The notes below the pieces were generated by a model. That model was not told where the DNA came from, did no database searches, and saw nothing but the letters and a program-made list of their open reading frames with translations. The translations under genes and the position numbers were made by a program. Of a stretch of DNA of 64,000 nucleotides, positions 1-9,948 are shown piece by piece. The stretch spans positions 27,529 through 91,528 of the forward strand of contig JAMCYS010000023.1 of NCBI GenBank assembly GCA_023473795.1, in the 5' to 3' direction. The DNA is from Chloroflexota bacterium (lineage in GTDB: Bacteria; Chloroflexota; UBA6077; FW602-bin22; JAMCYS01). Positions within the stretch are counted from its first letter, which is position 1. The number at the start of each line of letters is the position of its first letter.

Positions 1-507
<507 letters not shown>

Positions 508-543
508 GCGGACCTCCTCCGAGCAGCCGCGGCTCGCCCTGGC

Positions 544-1077
544 CTACGCCATTTGCCGGCGTAGAGACTCCAAGCGACCGGCGACGCTGCCGTTGATCAG
601 TTTGTCGCCAACCCTAACCACTAGACCGCCGAGTATGCCGGGGTCTACCCGCGCCCGCATCTGCACCTGCTTGCCGATTGCCCGGGAGAGACGGTCGCTC
701 ACGAGACCGCGCTCCCGATCCTCCAGGGGCACGGCCGTCGTCACCTCAGCCAGGACTATGCCGCGCTTCTGCTCCACCAGGCGAGCGTACTCCGCGGCAA
801 TCAGGCCGACCTGGTTGACGCGCCGCCGCTTTATCAGCAAGAAGAGCAGGTTGAGCACGAGCGGATCGACGTCGTGCAAACCCCGGCGCAGAGCCGCGAA
901 CTTCTCGTTCTCGGGAACCGCCGGGCTGGCCAGCGCGACACCGATCTCCGGCGCTGCGAGCGCCCGCGCCACGGCCTGCAACTGGTCTAACCACAATTCG
1001 ACCCGGCCCTTGTCGAGCGCCAGGTCGAACATCGCCTCGGCGTACTGGCGCGCCGCACCGACGTTGGACTCAGGCAA
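544..1077 (-). CDS. atpH: F1F0 ATP synthase subunit delta
   Basis: The 177-residue product is the delta (OSCP-like) subunit that ties the F1 head to the peripheral stalk. The amino-terminal helical bundle begins with AARQYAEAMFDLA. The family signature near the carboxyl end is readable as DPGILGGLVVRVGDKLINGS, followed by a short basic tail ending LESLRRQMA. Length matches the family. It sits 28 bp after atpF and 36 bp before atpA on the minus strand, as in standard atp operons. Confidence 0.95.
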   Translation of the reverse strand: MPESNVGAARQYAEAMFDLALDKGRVELWLDQLQAVARALAAPEIGVALASPAVPENEKFAALRRGLHDVDPLVLNLLFLLIKRRRVNQVGLIAAEYARLVEQKRGIVLAEVTTAVPLEDRERGLVSDRLSRAIGKQVQMRARVDPGILGGLVVRVGDKLINGSVAGRLESLRRQMA

Positions 1078-1105
1078 TCCTTATCCTCCGTTTGCCGCGC
1101 CGCGG

Positions 1106-1636
1106 CTACTTGACACTCTTCAGATCCATTTGCTCCATGTCCCTGAGCACATCGTCGATGAGCTGGTGATGGGCAGATCTGTCGAAGCTACGACTCACTA
1201 CTTGACCGGCCGCCAGCAGCGCGAGGTTAGCCACCTCGCCGCGCAGCGCTCTGCTTGCTTCCTCGCGGTCGCGCTCGATTTGAGCTCTGGCGCGCGACAA
1301 GAAGGCCTCGGCCTCGCGTTTTCCTTCATCACGAGCCACGACGCGCAGGCGCTCGCCTTCGGTGACGGCTCGAGCGATCACCTCTTGGGCCTCCAGGCGC
1401 GCCTTCTTCATCTCGGCCGCATAGTCATCGCGGACGCGGACGAGCTGCTGCTTGACCTCTTCGGCCTGTTCCATGCTTTCCTTTACCCGCAGGGCCCTCT
1501 GGTCGAGCATTTTCACTACCGGCCTGTAAAGGAACCTGTAGAGCAGGTACATGAGCAGCAGGAAGTTGATGATCTGCGCCACCAGGCCCACGGTATTGAT
1601 GCCCAAGGCCCCGATCGCGGTCACTATGCCTTCCAA
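1106..1636 (-). CDS. atpF: F1F0 ATP synthase subunit b
   Basis: The 176-residue product has one amino-terminal membrane helix (about residues 15-38, rich in Ile, Leu and Phe) followed by a long charged coiled coil. That is the architecture of the peripheral-stalk b subunit, which dimerises and binds delta. RFLYRPVVKMLDQRA just after the helix is the typical b-subunit hinge. The start appears to be TTG. It lies between atpE and atpH. There is only one b gene, so a b homodimer is expected unless a b-prime gene lies elsewhere. Confidence 0.94.
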   Translation of the reverse strand: MEGIVTAIGALGINTVGLVAQIINFLLLMYLLYRFLYRPVVKMLDQRALRVKESMEQAEEVKQQLVRVRDDYAAEMKKARLEAQEVIARAVTEGERLRVVARDEGKREAEAFLSRARAQIERDREEASRALRGEVANLALLAAGQVVSRSFDRSAHHQLIDDVLRDMEQMDLKSVK

Positions 1637-1773
1637 GGGAAACCCCCGCTAGAGAAATACCGATGTGGGCATCTGCTCACCGGGCAGGGCGCCATCGGCG
1701 GGCGCCGTGCCTGCGCCGGCCGGACCGCCGCCTTGCGACGCGAGGTCCAGCCAGCGCCAGAGCAGGAATGACC

Positions 1774-2909
<1,136 letters not shown>

Positions 2910-3024
2910 GGACTGCTACCGCCTGCTTGCCCGATGTAGGTGCGCCCACCAGTGCCCAACCCCAGGCGGAGCGACGACTGAACTACGTCGTACTCGACTG
3001 CCATACTGGTACCGGTCGGCTTGC

Positions 3025-3249
3025 TCAGCGACGCCTATCGCGCGTCGATTCGTCAATGGCCTGAGAGACCAGCCTCGCCACGCCGACGGTACCCGCCAGC
3101 ACGCCGAGAATCATCGCCACTAGGAGTCCCCAGGGAGACGTACCAAAGTGACTGTCGAACCACAGGCCTAGGACAAGGCTCACGATAATCGAGCCTACCA
3201 TCGTGAACCCCAGCTGCATGAGGACCAACGGTCTGAAATCCCTACCCAT
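3025..3249 (-). CDS. AtpZ/AtpI-family ATP synthase assembly protein
   Basis: The small product (74 residues from the ATG at 3249) has two predicted membrane helices separated by a short loop (LWFDSHFGTSPWG). This is the AtpZ/AtpI-like layout commonly encoded first in atp operons and linked to c-ring assembly or Mg/Ca transport. An upstream in-frame start would add eight residues, but GGAGG lies 4 bp before the ATG at 3249, so that start is preferred. A promoter-like sequence lies directly upstream, so this is probably the first gene of the operon. Confidence 0.8.
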   Translation of the reverse strand: MGRDFRPLVLMQLGFTMVGSIIVSLVLGLWFDSHFGTSPWGLLVAMILGVLAGTVGVARLVSQAIDESTRDRRR

Positions 3250-3274
3250 GGTACCTCCTGAGCCAGCGGGCAAC

Positions 3275-3304
3275 AGTATAGCACAACGGTATTCTGCAAT
3301 TCAA
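3275..3304 (-). promoter_or_regulatory. Promoter of the atp operon
   Basis: On the minus strand, TTGAAT (3304-3299) and TATACT (3280-3275) are separated by 18 bp, with a TG extension one base before the -10. The predicted start point is about 20-25 bp upstream of the ribosome site of the first atp gene. Confidence 0.6.
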
Positions 3305-3381
3305 CCAAATCGAAAGGACGTTCGGTCGCTATTCGCAATCCAGCGTTCGCTTGAGCGAACCGCTGCAACTGGGCGGCGAGA

Positions 3382-3411
3382 TTGACAACGATCGCCGGCC
3401 GAACCTATACT
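3382..3411 (+). promoter_or_regulatory. Promoter of the FecR-like gene
   Basis: TTGACA (3382-3387) and TATACT (3406-3411) are separated by 18 bp, about 50 bp before the ATG at 3464. It is back-to-back with the atp promoter, making 3275-3411 a divergent control region. Confidence 0.62.
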
Positions 3412-3463
3412 GGCCGCTGCAGTCGCAACAACCACATCCAAGCGTTACTTCGCCGAGGTATCG

Positions 3464-4648
3464 ATGAGGAGGAATCCCGAGCGTCTGGCGTGGCTCGTGC
3501 TTGTCCTCTCGTTTGCCATCTGCGCCGTGACCGCCTCCGTAGTCCCCCCCGCAGCGCGGCAGTTCATCGACACCCGCACCACTACTCGGACCGCCCGCCT
3601 GGATATCATCAGCGGCACTACCCTGGTTCGCCGTGCCGGCACGCCGGGCGAGCAGAGCGCAACCATCGGCATGCAGATAGAGCCGGGAGACCAAGTGCGG
3701 ACCGCGGGAGACGCCAGGGCAATACTCTGGCTGTTCGACGACAGCAATGTCGAACTTGGTCCCGATTCCACCGTGACCCTGCTCGATTCACAGTCGACGG
3801 TGTTCACCGACCGCGCCAGTGTGATCGCCCTCGGGCTCGCCGAAGGCAAGCCCATCGTCAACGTCGCCCTTCCCGGCACCCAGGAGCGGCAGTTCACCGT
3901 CAGCACTCGCTTCGGCAGTCTTCAGCTCGACGAGGGCGCTTACGAAGTCGACCTCTCGCAGGCGGACTCGGCCGAAGCAGTGGTCCGCATCGGCCAGGCC
4001 ATGGTTACTGCGGCGGATCAGACTGTCACCTGCCGCACCGGACAGCGTGTGGCTCTTAAGTCGGGATCCCCTCCGGTCGGACCCTTGCCTCTAAGCAAGG
4101 ACTTGCTCACCAACGGCAACTTCGCCCTGCCCACCAGCGCCGAGCTCCCCTTGGGGCCTGGCTGGAAGGGTGACGAGCGGAATAGTGAAGGCAACAAAGG
4201 CACGGTCCAGGTCGTGGACGACGCCGCCGGCAATTATCTGCGCTTCCAGCGTGTCGGCCAGGGACACGGCGAGAACTACGCCGTGCAGGTGCTGGAGCGC
4301 GATGTCACGCAGTTCCGTTCGCTCAAGCTGCGCCTTGAGGTGAAGCTGGTGAACCAGTCGCTGAGCGGCGGCGGTGTGGCGGGAAGCGAGTATCCCTTCC
4401 ATATCCGCGTGCTCTACCGCGACGCGCGCGGCCGGGAAGGTCGACTGGAATTGGGGCTCTACTACCAGAACGACCAAGGGTATCCCACCACTTACGGCCA
4501 GAAGAGACCCAAAGGCGAGTGGTTCTTAGTAGAGCGGGACCTGGCCACCCTCGAGCCACGTCCGGCGCAGCTGATTTACATCGAACTGGCCGCCTCGGGG
4601 TGGGACTACGAATCATACACCCGCAAGGTGGAACTGATCGCCGAGTAG
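3464..4648 (+). CDS. FecR-domain membrane-anchored protein
   Basis: The 394-residue protein has an amino-terminal hydrophobic helix (about residues 8-30) that should anchor it with the rest outside the cytoplasm. Residues about 45-195 form a FecR-like beta domain: a GTTLVRRAGTPGE strand, a GMQIEPGDQVRTAGDARAIL segment and an LGPDSTVTLLD segment are typical. The carboxyl half (about 210-394) looks like an all-beta carbohydrate-binding or jelly-roll module, with no catalytic motif seen. FecR proteins often regulate extracytoplasmic sigma factors, but none is adjacent, so an envelope structural role is equally possible. Confidence 0.72.
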   Translation: MRRNPERLAWLVLVLSFAICAVTASVVPPAARQFIDTRTTTRTARLDIISGTTLVRRAGTPGEQSATIGMQIEPGDQVRTAGDARAILWLFDDSNVELGPDSTVTLLDSQSTVFTDRASVIALGLAEGKPIVNVALPGTQERQFTVSTRFGSLQLDEGAYEVDLSQADSAEAVVRIGQAMVTAADQTVTCRTGQRVALKSGSPPVGPLPLSKDLLTNGNFALPTSAELPLGPGWKGDERNSEGNKGTVQVVDDAAGNYLRFQRVGQGHGENYAVQVLERDVTQFRSLKLRLEVKLVNQSLSGGGVAGSEYPFHIRVLYRDARGREGRLELGLYYQNDQGYPTTYGQKRPKGEWFLVERDLATLEPRPAQLIYIELAASGWDYESYTRKVELIAE

Positions 4649-4668
4649 CCCCGACCGCGGTCGCCCCC

Positions 4669-7002
4669 TTACTTGCCGTTGCGGCTCTGCGACTCCATCA
4701 CTCTCTGGACAGAGTACACGTCTCGGATGCCTTCTAACTTGGACATAAGGCGAGTGAGCTTGTCGATACTGTTCACCTGGACGGTGGAGGTGATGGTCGC
4801 CGTTCTGTCTTCGTGCACCTGCGCACTGGCGGCCACCATGTTCATCTTCGACTCCGCGACGATCGTGGCTACGTCACGCAGCAGGCCTTCTCGATCTAGG
4901 GCCTCTATGCGCACGGTGACAGGGTAGGACATCTCGCCCACCCGACCCCACTCGACGTGTACCAGCCTCTCCCGTTCGTCCTCGTTGACCACGTTATGGC
5001 AGTCCGCACGGTGAATGGTCACGCCCTTGCCACGGGTAATGTAGCCAATGATCGGATCGCCTGGCACGGGATGGCAGCAGGAGGCCAACCTGGTCAGAAG
5101 GTCGCCGACGCCCATCACCTTGATGCCGGAGGGCGTCGGAGGAGTCACCACGGTAGGTAGCGCCAGGCGCTCCTCCTCTTGTTGCGCCGCGGCCACCAGC
5201 TTCATCGCGATCTGCTGAGTGTTGATGTCGCCGTAGCCGATAGCCGCCAGAAAATCGTCCAGCTTCTCGTACTTGAACTGCTTGGCGATCTCCTCGAGCT
5301 TCTCCTCAGCCAGACCAAGCCGGGCGAGGTCCTTTTCTAGCAGTTCGCGGCCGCGCACGATGTTCTCGTCTCGCTGTTGGTGACGGAACCACTGCCGTAT
5401 CTTGTCGCGCGCGTGCGACGTCTTGATGAAGCCCAGGCTGGGGTTCAGCCAGTCGCGGCTCGGACCCTTGGGCGCCTTGCTGGTGAGAACCTCGATTATG
5501 TCGCCGTTACGTAAAGCGGTATCCAGAGCTACCAAGCGACCGTTTACTTTGGCGCCGAGGCAACGATGGCCAATGTCAGTGTGGATTCTGTAGGCAAAGT
5601 CCAGAGGCGTAGCACCGGCAGGCAGCTCTTTGATCTCGCCCTTGGGCGTGAAGACGTAGACCTGATCCTGGAAGATATCGGTCTTGAGCGACTCAACGAA
5701 CTCAACCGCGCCCCCAGCGACCTCTTTCTGCCAATCGAGCAGCTGCCGGAGCCAGGCAACCTTCTCTTCGAAGCGACTGTCCCGTTTGCCACCCTCTTTG
5801 TAGCGCCAGTGGGCTGCCACGCCGTACTCAGCCAGCCGGTGCATCTGGTGCGTACGGATCTGTACCTCGAGCGGGCTGCCGTCGGGCCCGATGACACTGG
5901 TATGGAGCGACTGGTAGAGGCTCTCCTTGGGCATGGCTATATAGTCGTCGAACTGACCAGGCATCGGCCGCCAAAGCGAGTGCACTACGCCAAGCGCGCT
6001 GTAGCAGTCGGCCACCTCCTCGACGATGACCCGCACCGCCAAGAGGTCGTAGATCTGGCTGAAGTCGACGCCTCGCTTCTGCATCTTGCGATAGATGCTA
6101 TAAATGTGCTTCGGGCGCCCGCTCACTTCGGCTTTCAGCCCCGCTTTGCCCAGTTCTTCCCGAAGGATCGAGATCACGCGGGCGACATAGCGCTCGCGTG
6201 TATCGCGCCGGCTGGCCAACAGCCCGGCCAGCTCCTTGTACTTGGCCGGCTCGAGGTGACGGAAGGCGAGGTCTTCCATCTGCCACTTCATCTGCCAGAT
6301 ACCCAGACGATTCGCCAAGGGAGCGTAGATCTCCATCGTCTCCTGAGCGATCTGGCGTCGCTTCGCGGCAGGCAGGTAGATCAGGGTCCGCATGTTGTGC
6401 AGGCGATCGGCGAGTTTGATCAGAACGACGCGGACATCCTCCGCCATCGCCAGGAACATCTTGCGCAGATTCTCCGCCCAAGCGTTGACCTCATCGGCGC
6501 TCTGCTTCTGGACCCGGCGTTTACTCTCTTCCAGGGCCTGCCAGTCGATGCGGCTCAGTTTGGTGACGCCGTCGACCAGGGCGGCGACCTCATCACCAAA
6601 CTGCTGCTGGATGTACGCCACGGGCCGGCCTGTGTCCTCGGGGACGTCGTGCAGCAATCCGGCGACGATGGACGCCGTATCGAGCTGCAGTTCCGCCAGA
6701 ATGTGTGCCGTCGCCAGAGGGTGAATTATGTAAGGCTCGCCCGATCGTCGCATTTGCCCCGCGTGAGCCTCCTCAGCGAAGGCATAGGCGCGGCGCAACG
6801 TGTCAAGATCGGGCTGCGGCATGTAGGCGCTTACCAGCTCAATCAGGCTCTCAATCGAGTATCGACTTGTCTGCGGGAGGCCCGGCCTCTGCGCGACGCT
6901 GCCATCTGCCAGCGTCCTCAGGCTGCGCTCCGCGCCGTGGCGTAGCAGATCAAGGGACTCCCCCCCCGGCTCTGCCTTCCGATCCGGCCGCTTCTCCGCC
7001 AT
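4669..7002 (-). CDS. rel: Bifunctional (p)ppGpp synthetase/hydrolase, Rel/SpoT family
   Basis: This is the stringent-response enzyme that makes and degrades (p)ppGpp. From the amino end it shows an HD hydrolase domain (IIHPLATAHILAEL, HDVPEDT, KLADRLHNMRTL), a synthetase domain (GRPKHIYSIYRKM, YDLLAVRVIV, FDDYIAMPKESLYQSLHT, LEVQIRTHQMHRLAEYGVA), a TGS domain (VYVFTPKGEIKELPAGATPLDFAY), a zinc-finger/helical part (CCHPVPGDPIIGYITRGKG) and a terminal ACT domain. The intact HD motif suggests both activities. The usual PKxNGYQSLHT reads PKESLYQSLHT here. Starts at GTG 7011 or TTG 7023 would add a few residues. The gene converges on the FecR-like gene, 20 bp away. Confidence 0.95.
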   Translation of the reverse strand: MAEKRPDRKAEPGGESLDLLRHGAERSLRTLADGSVAQRPGLPQTSRYSIESLIELVSAYMPQPDLDTLRRAYAFAEEAHAGQMRRSGEPYIIHPLATAHILAELQLDTASIVAGLLHDVPEDTGRPVAYIQQQFGDEVAALVDGVTKLSRIDWQALEESKRRVQKQSADEVNAWAENLRKMFLAMAEDVRVVLIKLADRLHNMRTLIYLPAAKRRQIAQETMEIYAPLANRLGIWQMKWQMEDLAFRHLEPAKYKELAGLLASRRDTRERYVARVISILREELGKAGLKAEVSGRPKHIYSIYRKMQKRGVDFSQIYDLLAVRVIVEEVADCYSALGVVHSLWRPMPGQFDDYIAMPKESLYQSLHTSVIGPDGSPLEVQIRTHQMHRLAEYGVAAHWRYKEGGKRDSRFEEKVAWLRQLLDWQKEVAGGAVEFVESLKTDIFQDQVYVFTPKGEIKELPAGATPLDFAYRIHTDIGHRCLGAKVNGRLVALDTALRNGDIIEVLTSKAPKGPSRDWLNPSLGFIKTSHARDKIRQWFRHQQRDENIVRGRELLEKDLARLGLAEEKLEEIAKQFKYEKLDDFLAAIGYGDINTQQIAMKLVAAAQQEEERLALPTVVTPPTPSGIKVMGVGDLLTRLASCCHPVPGDPIIGYITRGKGVTIHRADCHNVVNEDERERLVHVEWGRVGEMSYPVTVRIEALDREGLLRDVATIVAESKMNMVAASAQVHEDRTATITSTVQVNSIDKLTRLMSKLEGIRDVYSVQRVMESQSRNGK

Positions 7003-7023
7003 TCCTGCCACAGTAGGCCCCAA

Positions 7024-7377
7024 TTCCTTAGTCGTGCTTGCTACCTAGCCTCATGCCGCTCGTTTGCCTAGGCCCAAGCCCAGTGCACATCGACACTAGT
7101 GAGTATAATCCGCGCTGGCAAGCTCCCGCAATCGAGACGCCAAGGCCGCCGCGGGATGGTCCAGGCAACCCCCGTGGCCCTAGCGGGCTCCAGTATACGC
7201 CGGTTCGCCAGGAAAACAAGTGGCGGCCAACTCATACGGCTCTCGCCGCCGCTTCGGTCGGGCGAGCCAGGATATGTGGCCAATGAAGGGGCAACCTGGC
7301 ACATCCCCTGCAACGCGACCTGGGCAGATACAGCAAGATTCTGTCGACGGCGCAGCCGCGGAAAGGTTGTTATTGAG
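7024..7377. other. Intergenic region without a recognisable gene
   Basis: These 354 bp separate rel (minus) from the DUF2795 gene (plus). I see only short frames with no family resemblance. On the minus strand TTGCGG, 18 bp, TATACT (about 7134-7100) could be a weak rel promoter. No convincing RNA gene fold was found by eye. Confidence 0.4.
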
Positions 7378-7566
7378 ATGGTTTCCACAACTCAGCTGGC
7401 GCAGCAACTAAAGGGCCTGACTTTCCCCTGCCGCAAGGCCGATTGTGTGGCCTTTGCCCGGGAACACGGGGCGTCGGCCGAAGCAGTCGCGATGCTGGAG
7501 CAGATGCCAGAGCGACGATTTGACAGCATGGCCGACGTATGGTCCGCCCTCGGGGAGGTCGCGTAG
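7378..7566 (+). CDS. DUF2795 domain protein
   Basis: The 62-residue product is a complete copy of the small helical DUF2795 domain. It has the LKGLTFPCRKADCVAFAREHGA motif in two parts (LKGLTFP, then KADCVAFAREHGA), followed by EAVAMLEQMPERRFDSMADV. The ATG at 7378 gives the normal family length, although the frame is open further upstream. The function of the family is unknown. It occurs widely in Actinobacteria and Chloroflexota, often near stress genes. A second, truncated copy lies at 8765. Confidence 0.75.
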   Translation: MVSTTQLAQQLKGLTFPCRKADCVAFAREHGASAEAVAMLEQMPERRFDSMADVWSALGEVA

Positions 7567-7590
7567 CGCAGCACTGCGCGGCAGAACGGT

Positions 7591-8577
7591 CTATCCTACC
7601 GCTGGAGCCGGGTCCTCGGCTGGCGCGGGCGCTTCCCAGAGCTCCCGTGCCATTTCGCGGGCGATGCCGATGGAACGGACTACCTGCAGGCGCTCCAGCA
7701 AATGGCGGCGGGCCACCGCGGCCGCCAAGTCGTCTGAGCTCCAGCCGTTCCGCGCCAGCAGGCGCTCGCGCTCTGCGGCCAGTTCGAGGTAGTGACCTTG
7801 GTCAGGATTCCAGGTGGCCTGCGCAACCAGCCTACCGATCTCGGCGTCGTCCAGACCTAAAGCACCCAGCCCATACACCAGGTCGATCGCGACGCGCAGC
7901 GCTTCCCCGTCCAGCTGGTAGCAGCCAGAGACGACGTTGGCGATCAGATCGTGCCGAAAGCCCGGCAGGCTCGCCAGCCAAGCGTGCGCTTCGGCGAGCG
8001 CCGTCTTGTGGTCACTGATTCCTTCCGCCAGTGCGGTCACCGAGTCGAGGACGTCGGCTAGGGAATAGAACTCCGCGCCGCCGTCCTGCAGCGAGTGGAA
8101 AACCTCGTGGAAGAGGTCGTTGGCCACCACGCCGCGAGTCGCCAGCGCCGTCAGCCGGGTGGCCAGGTCGGGCAAGTCGCCCGCCAGCATGATGGTCCCA
8201 TCCCGGTAGCAGGCTTGGGCGCCGCCGAGAACCTCCGGTGCTTCATCCACCGGAACGACCTGAACGGGACACGGCAACGGCAAAGACAGCAGATCGGGAG
8301 CGAAAGGGTCCAGCCCCAGCCTGGCGAACCGTTCCAGGACCTCTGTCTCCTGGGCGATGCGTCCTTGGAGGCGGCTGGCAAAAGCCGTGAGCGCCTCCGC
8401 GTCGAGTGAGTGGAAGAATTCGTGCAACTCGTCGTCGGAAGCCAGGGTGCGATTGTGCTCCTTTTGGGCAGCCACGAGCGACTCCAACTCGGCGATGGAA
8501 AGGGCAGACGTGTCCCCGGCGCGCACTGACGGCCAACACCCCTTCTGCCAACTGACCCCAGCCTCTATGCTTTGCAT
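7591..8577 (-). CDS. Hypothetical protein with an HExxH motif
   Basis: I do not recognise this protein family. The ATG at 8577 is chosen over upstream in-frame starts because GGAAGGG lies about 9 bp before it and the extra residues look non-coding. This gives 328 residues. A helix in the middle holds HEVFHSLQDGGAE, which matches the HExxH zinc-peptidase signature with a downstream Glu that could be the third ligand. No signal peptide or membrane helix is evident, so a cytoplasmic metalloprotein is inferred. It converges on the DUF2795 gene. Without a structural comparison, protease activity is only a possibility. Confidence 0.55.
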   Translation of the reverse strand: MQSIEAGVSWQKGCWPSVRAGDTSALSIAELESLVAAQKEHNRTLASDDELHEFFHSLDAEALTAFASRLQGRIAQETEVLERFARLGLDPFAPDLLSLPLPCPVQVVPVDEAPEVLGGAQACYRDGTIMLAGDLPDLATRLTALATRGVVANDLFHEVFHSLQDGGAEFYSLADVLDSVTALAEGISDHKTALAEAHAWLASLPGFRHDLIANVVSGCYQLDGEALRVAIDLVYGLGALGLDDAEIGRLVAQATWNPDQGHYLELAAERERLLARNGWSSDDLAAAVARRHLLERLQVVRSIGIAREMARELWEAPAPAEDPAPAVG

Positions 8578-8764
8578 TCCAGTAGCCCTTCCGGCGACGC
8601 CGCACGTTGCTCGCGCTTTGACCGCGCGGCGAATTATACAGATAACACGGTTCGAATCGCCATGGTGCAGCGGCCGTGCGAGCAAGTCCTCTGGCACGGA
8701 AGGTGCCGCAACGGGCTGGCGCGGCATTGTGGCCCGCGGAAAACAGGCAAGGAAGGAGAATTGG

Positions 8765-8920
8765 ATGGCAGACCAAGACCATTCCACCGCCAATATCGCC
8801 CACTACCTGCAAGGGGCCGACTTCCCCTGGTGGTCTCATCCTCAGAGCCGCAGGTTCAGGTCGGTCCCGTGGGCAACGCACTTGCCATCGGGACGCACCG
8901 CCACCAAACGAGTGCGGTAG
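8765..8920 (+). pseudogene. Truncated DUF2795 gene
   Basis: An ATG at 8765 with AAGGAG six bases upstream opens a frame whose first 21 residues (ending IAHYLQGADFPW) resemble the start of a DUF2795 domain. Similarity stops there. The remaining 30 residues run antisense into the end of amrS, and the helix carrying the A-x-x-x-G-A motif is missing. The join falls near 8830, at the 3' end of the convergent amrS gene. This looks like a gene beheaded by a deletion or insertion, or by an assembly join. Confidence 0.45.
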
Positions 8921-9864
8921 CCCGACCGCGCCACCACGAGTTCACCCCCTGTGGGGCAGTAGGTGTTCTCGCCTTCACCCGGGGGTACGTTACCCAGGTA
9001 GACGAAAGCCAGGCCCTCGCTCTTTGCCAGCTGCTGAGCCATCGTCAGAGTCGAGAGAGGCGTGGCAGGTAGATGGCTGAGCCTGGCGTGGGGAAAGAAA
9101 CGGGTAATGTGCCAGGGAGTCTCCGGCCCCAACGCATCCCTGATCCAACGGGCCAGACGACGCAACTCCTCCGGCTCATCGTTATGTCCGGGTACGAGGT
9201 TCGTCACCACTTCGACGTGCATCGACCAGCGCCGCCGCGCCCTCTCGGCCACCCGGCGCACGCCCTCTGGGCCCTCGACGCCGATGAGGTCGCGGTAAAA
9301 GCCGGGCGAGTAGCTCTTGCAGTCCACTCGGTAGACATCGAGGTAGGGGCCAATGAGGTCTAACGCCTCCTCGCTGGCATAGCCATTGGTAACATAGACA
9401 GTGTACAGACCCGCTTGCTTAGCCAGGCGGGCGCAGTCCAGGGTGTACTCCAGCCAGATCGATGGTTCGTTGTAGGTCCAGGCCATGCCTGTGCAACCCT
9501 GTTCGAGAGCCATCTTCACCGCTCGCTCGGCCGACAGGTACGCGTCCTGTGGCTCGCCACTGCTGCCATCGGCGTAGGCGATTTGCCAATTCTGGCAGAA
9601 CGAGCAGCGGAAGTTGCAGCCCAGGCTGCCGAGCGAGAAGACTTGGCTGCCCGGCCGGTAGTGGAAGACAGGTTTTTTCTCTACCGGGTCGGCGGCCGCC
9701 GAGGAAACGACTCCGTAAATGACGCTTTGCAGCACCCCGTCCCGGTTCACCCGTGTGCGGCAATGTCCCCAGGCGCCCGGCGCAATCACGCAGCGCCATT
9801 GGCAGACGTGACAGCGGGCGCGCTCGCCAGCCAGGCGCTCGTAGAGCACGGTCTCTCTCAGCAA
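8842..9864 (-). CDS. amrS: AmmeMemoRadiSam-system radical SAM enzyme
   Basis: The 340-residue protein belongs to the AmrS/PflA-like radical SAM branch. Cysteines 83, 87 and 90 (CNFRCSFCQNW) form the CxxxCxxC cluster site that cleaves S-adenosylmethionine. An amino-terminal set of cysteines at 18, 21, 25 and 35 is typical of AmrS. Later family motifs include AWTYNEPSIW, YVTNGY and HITRFFPH. The usual partners (AMMECR1 and Memo proteins) are not within the window, so the substrate is unknown. The gene follows the MutL-like cluster on the same strand after an 84-bp gap and may be co-transcribed with it. Confidence 0.88.
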   Translation of the reverse strand: MLRETVLYERLAGERARCHVCQWRCVIAPGAWGHCRTRVNRDGVLQSVIYGVVSSAAADPVEKKPVFHYRPGSQVFSLGSLGCNFRCSFCQNWQIAYADGSSGEPQDAYLSAERAVKMALEQGCTGMAWTYNEPSIWLEYTLDCARLAKQAGLYTVYVTNGYASEEALDLIGPYLDVYRVDCKSYSPGFYRDLIGVEGPEGVRRVAERARRRWSMHVEVVTNLVPGHNDEPEELRRLARWIRDALGPETPWHITRFFPHARLSHLPATPLSTLTMAQQLAKSEGLAFVYLGNVPPGEGENTYCPTGGELVVARSGYRTRLVAVRPDGKCVAHGTDLNLRL

Positions 9865-9948
9865 GCGGCTCGGTCCTTTCTAGAGCGACCCGACGATGGT
9901 AGACGAGGGTGGTAGAGCCAAGGTTGGCGTAGGGCCGAGTTTGGGCCC

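Noticed and set aside
5566..6945. A 459-codon plus-strand open frame opposite rel
   Set aside because: Antisense shadow of the Rel protein in GC-rich DNA; no family resemblance and no ribosome site.
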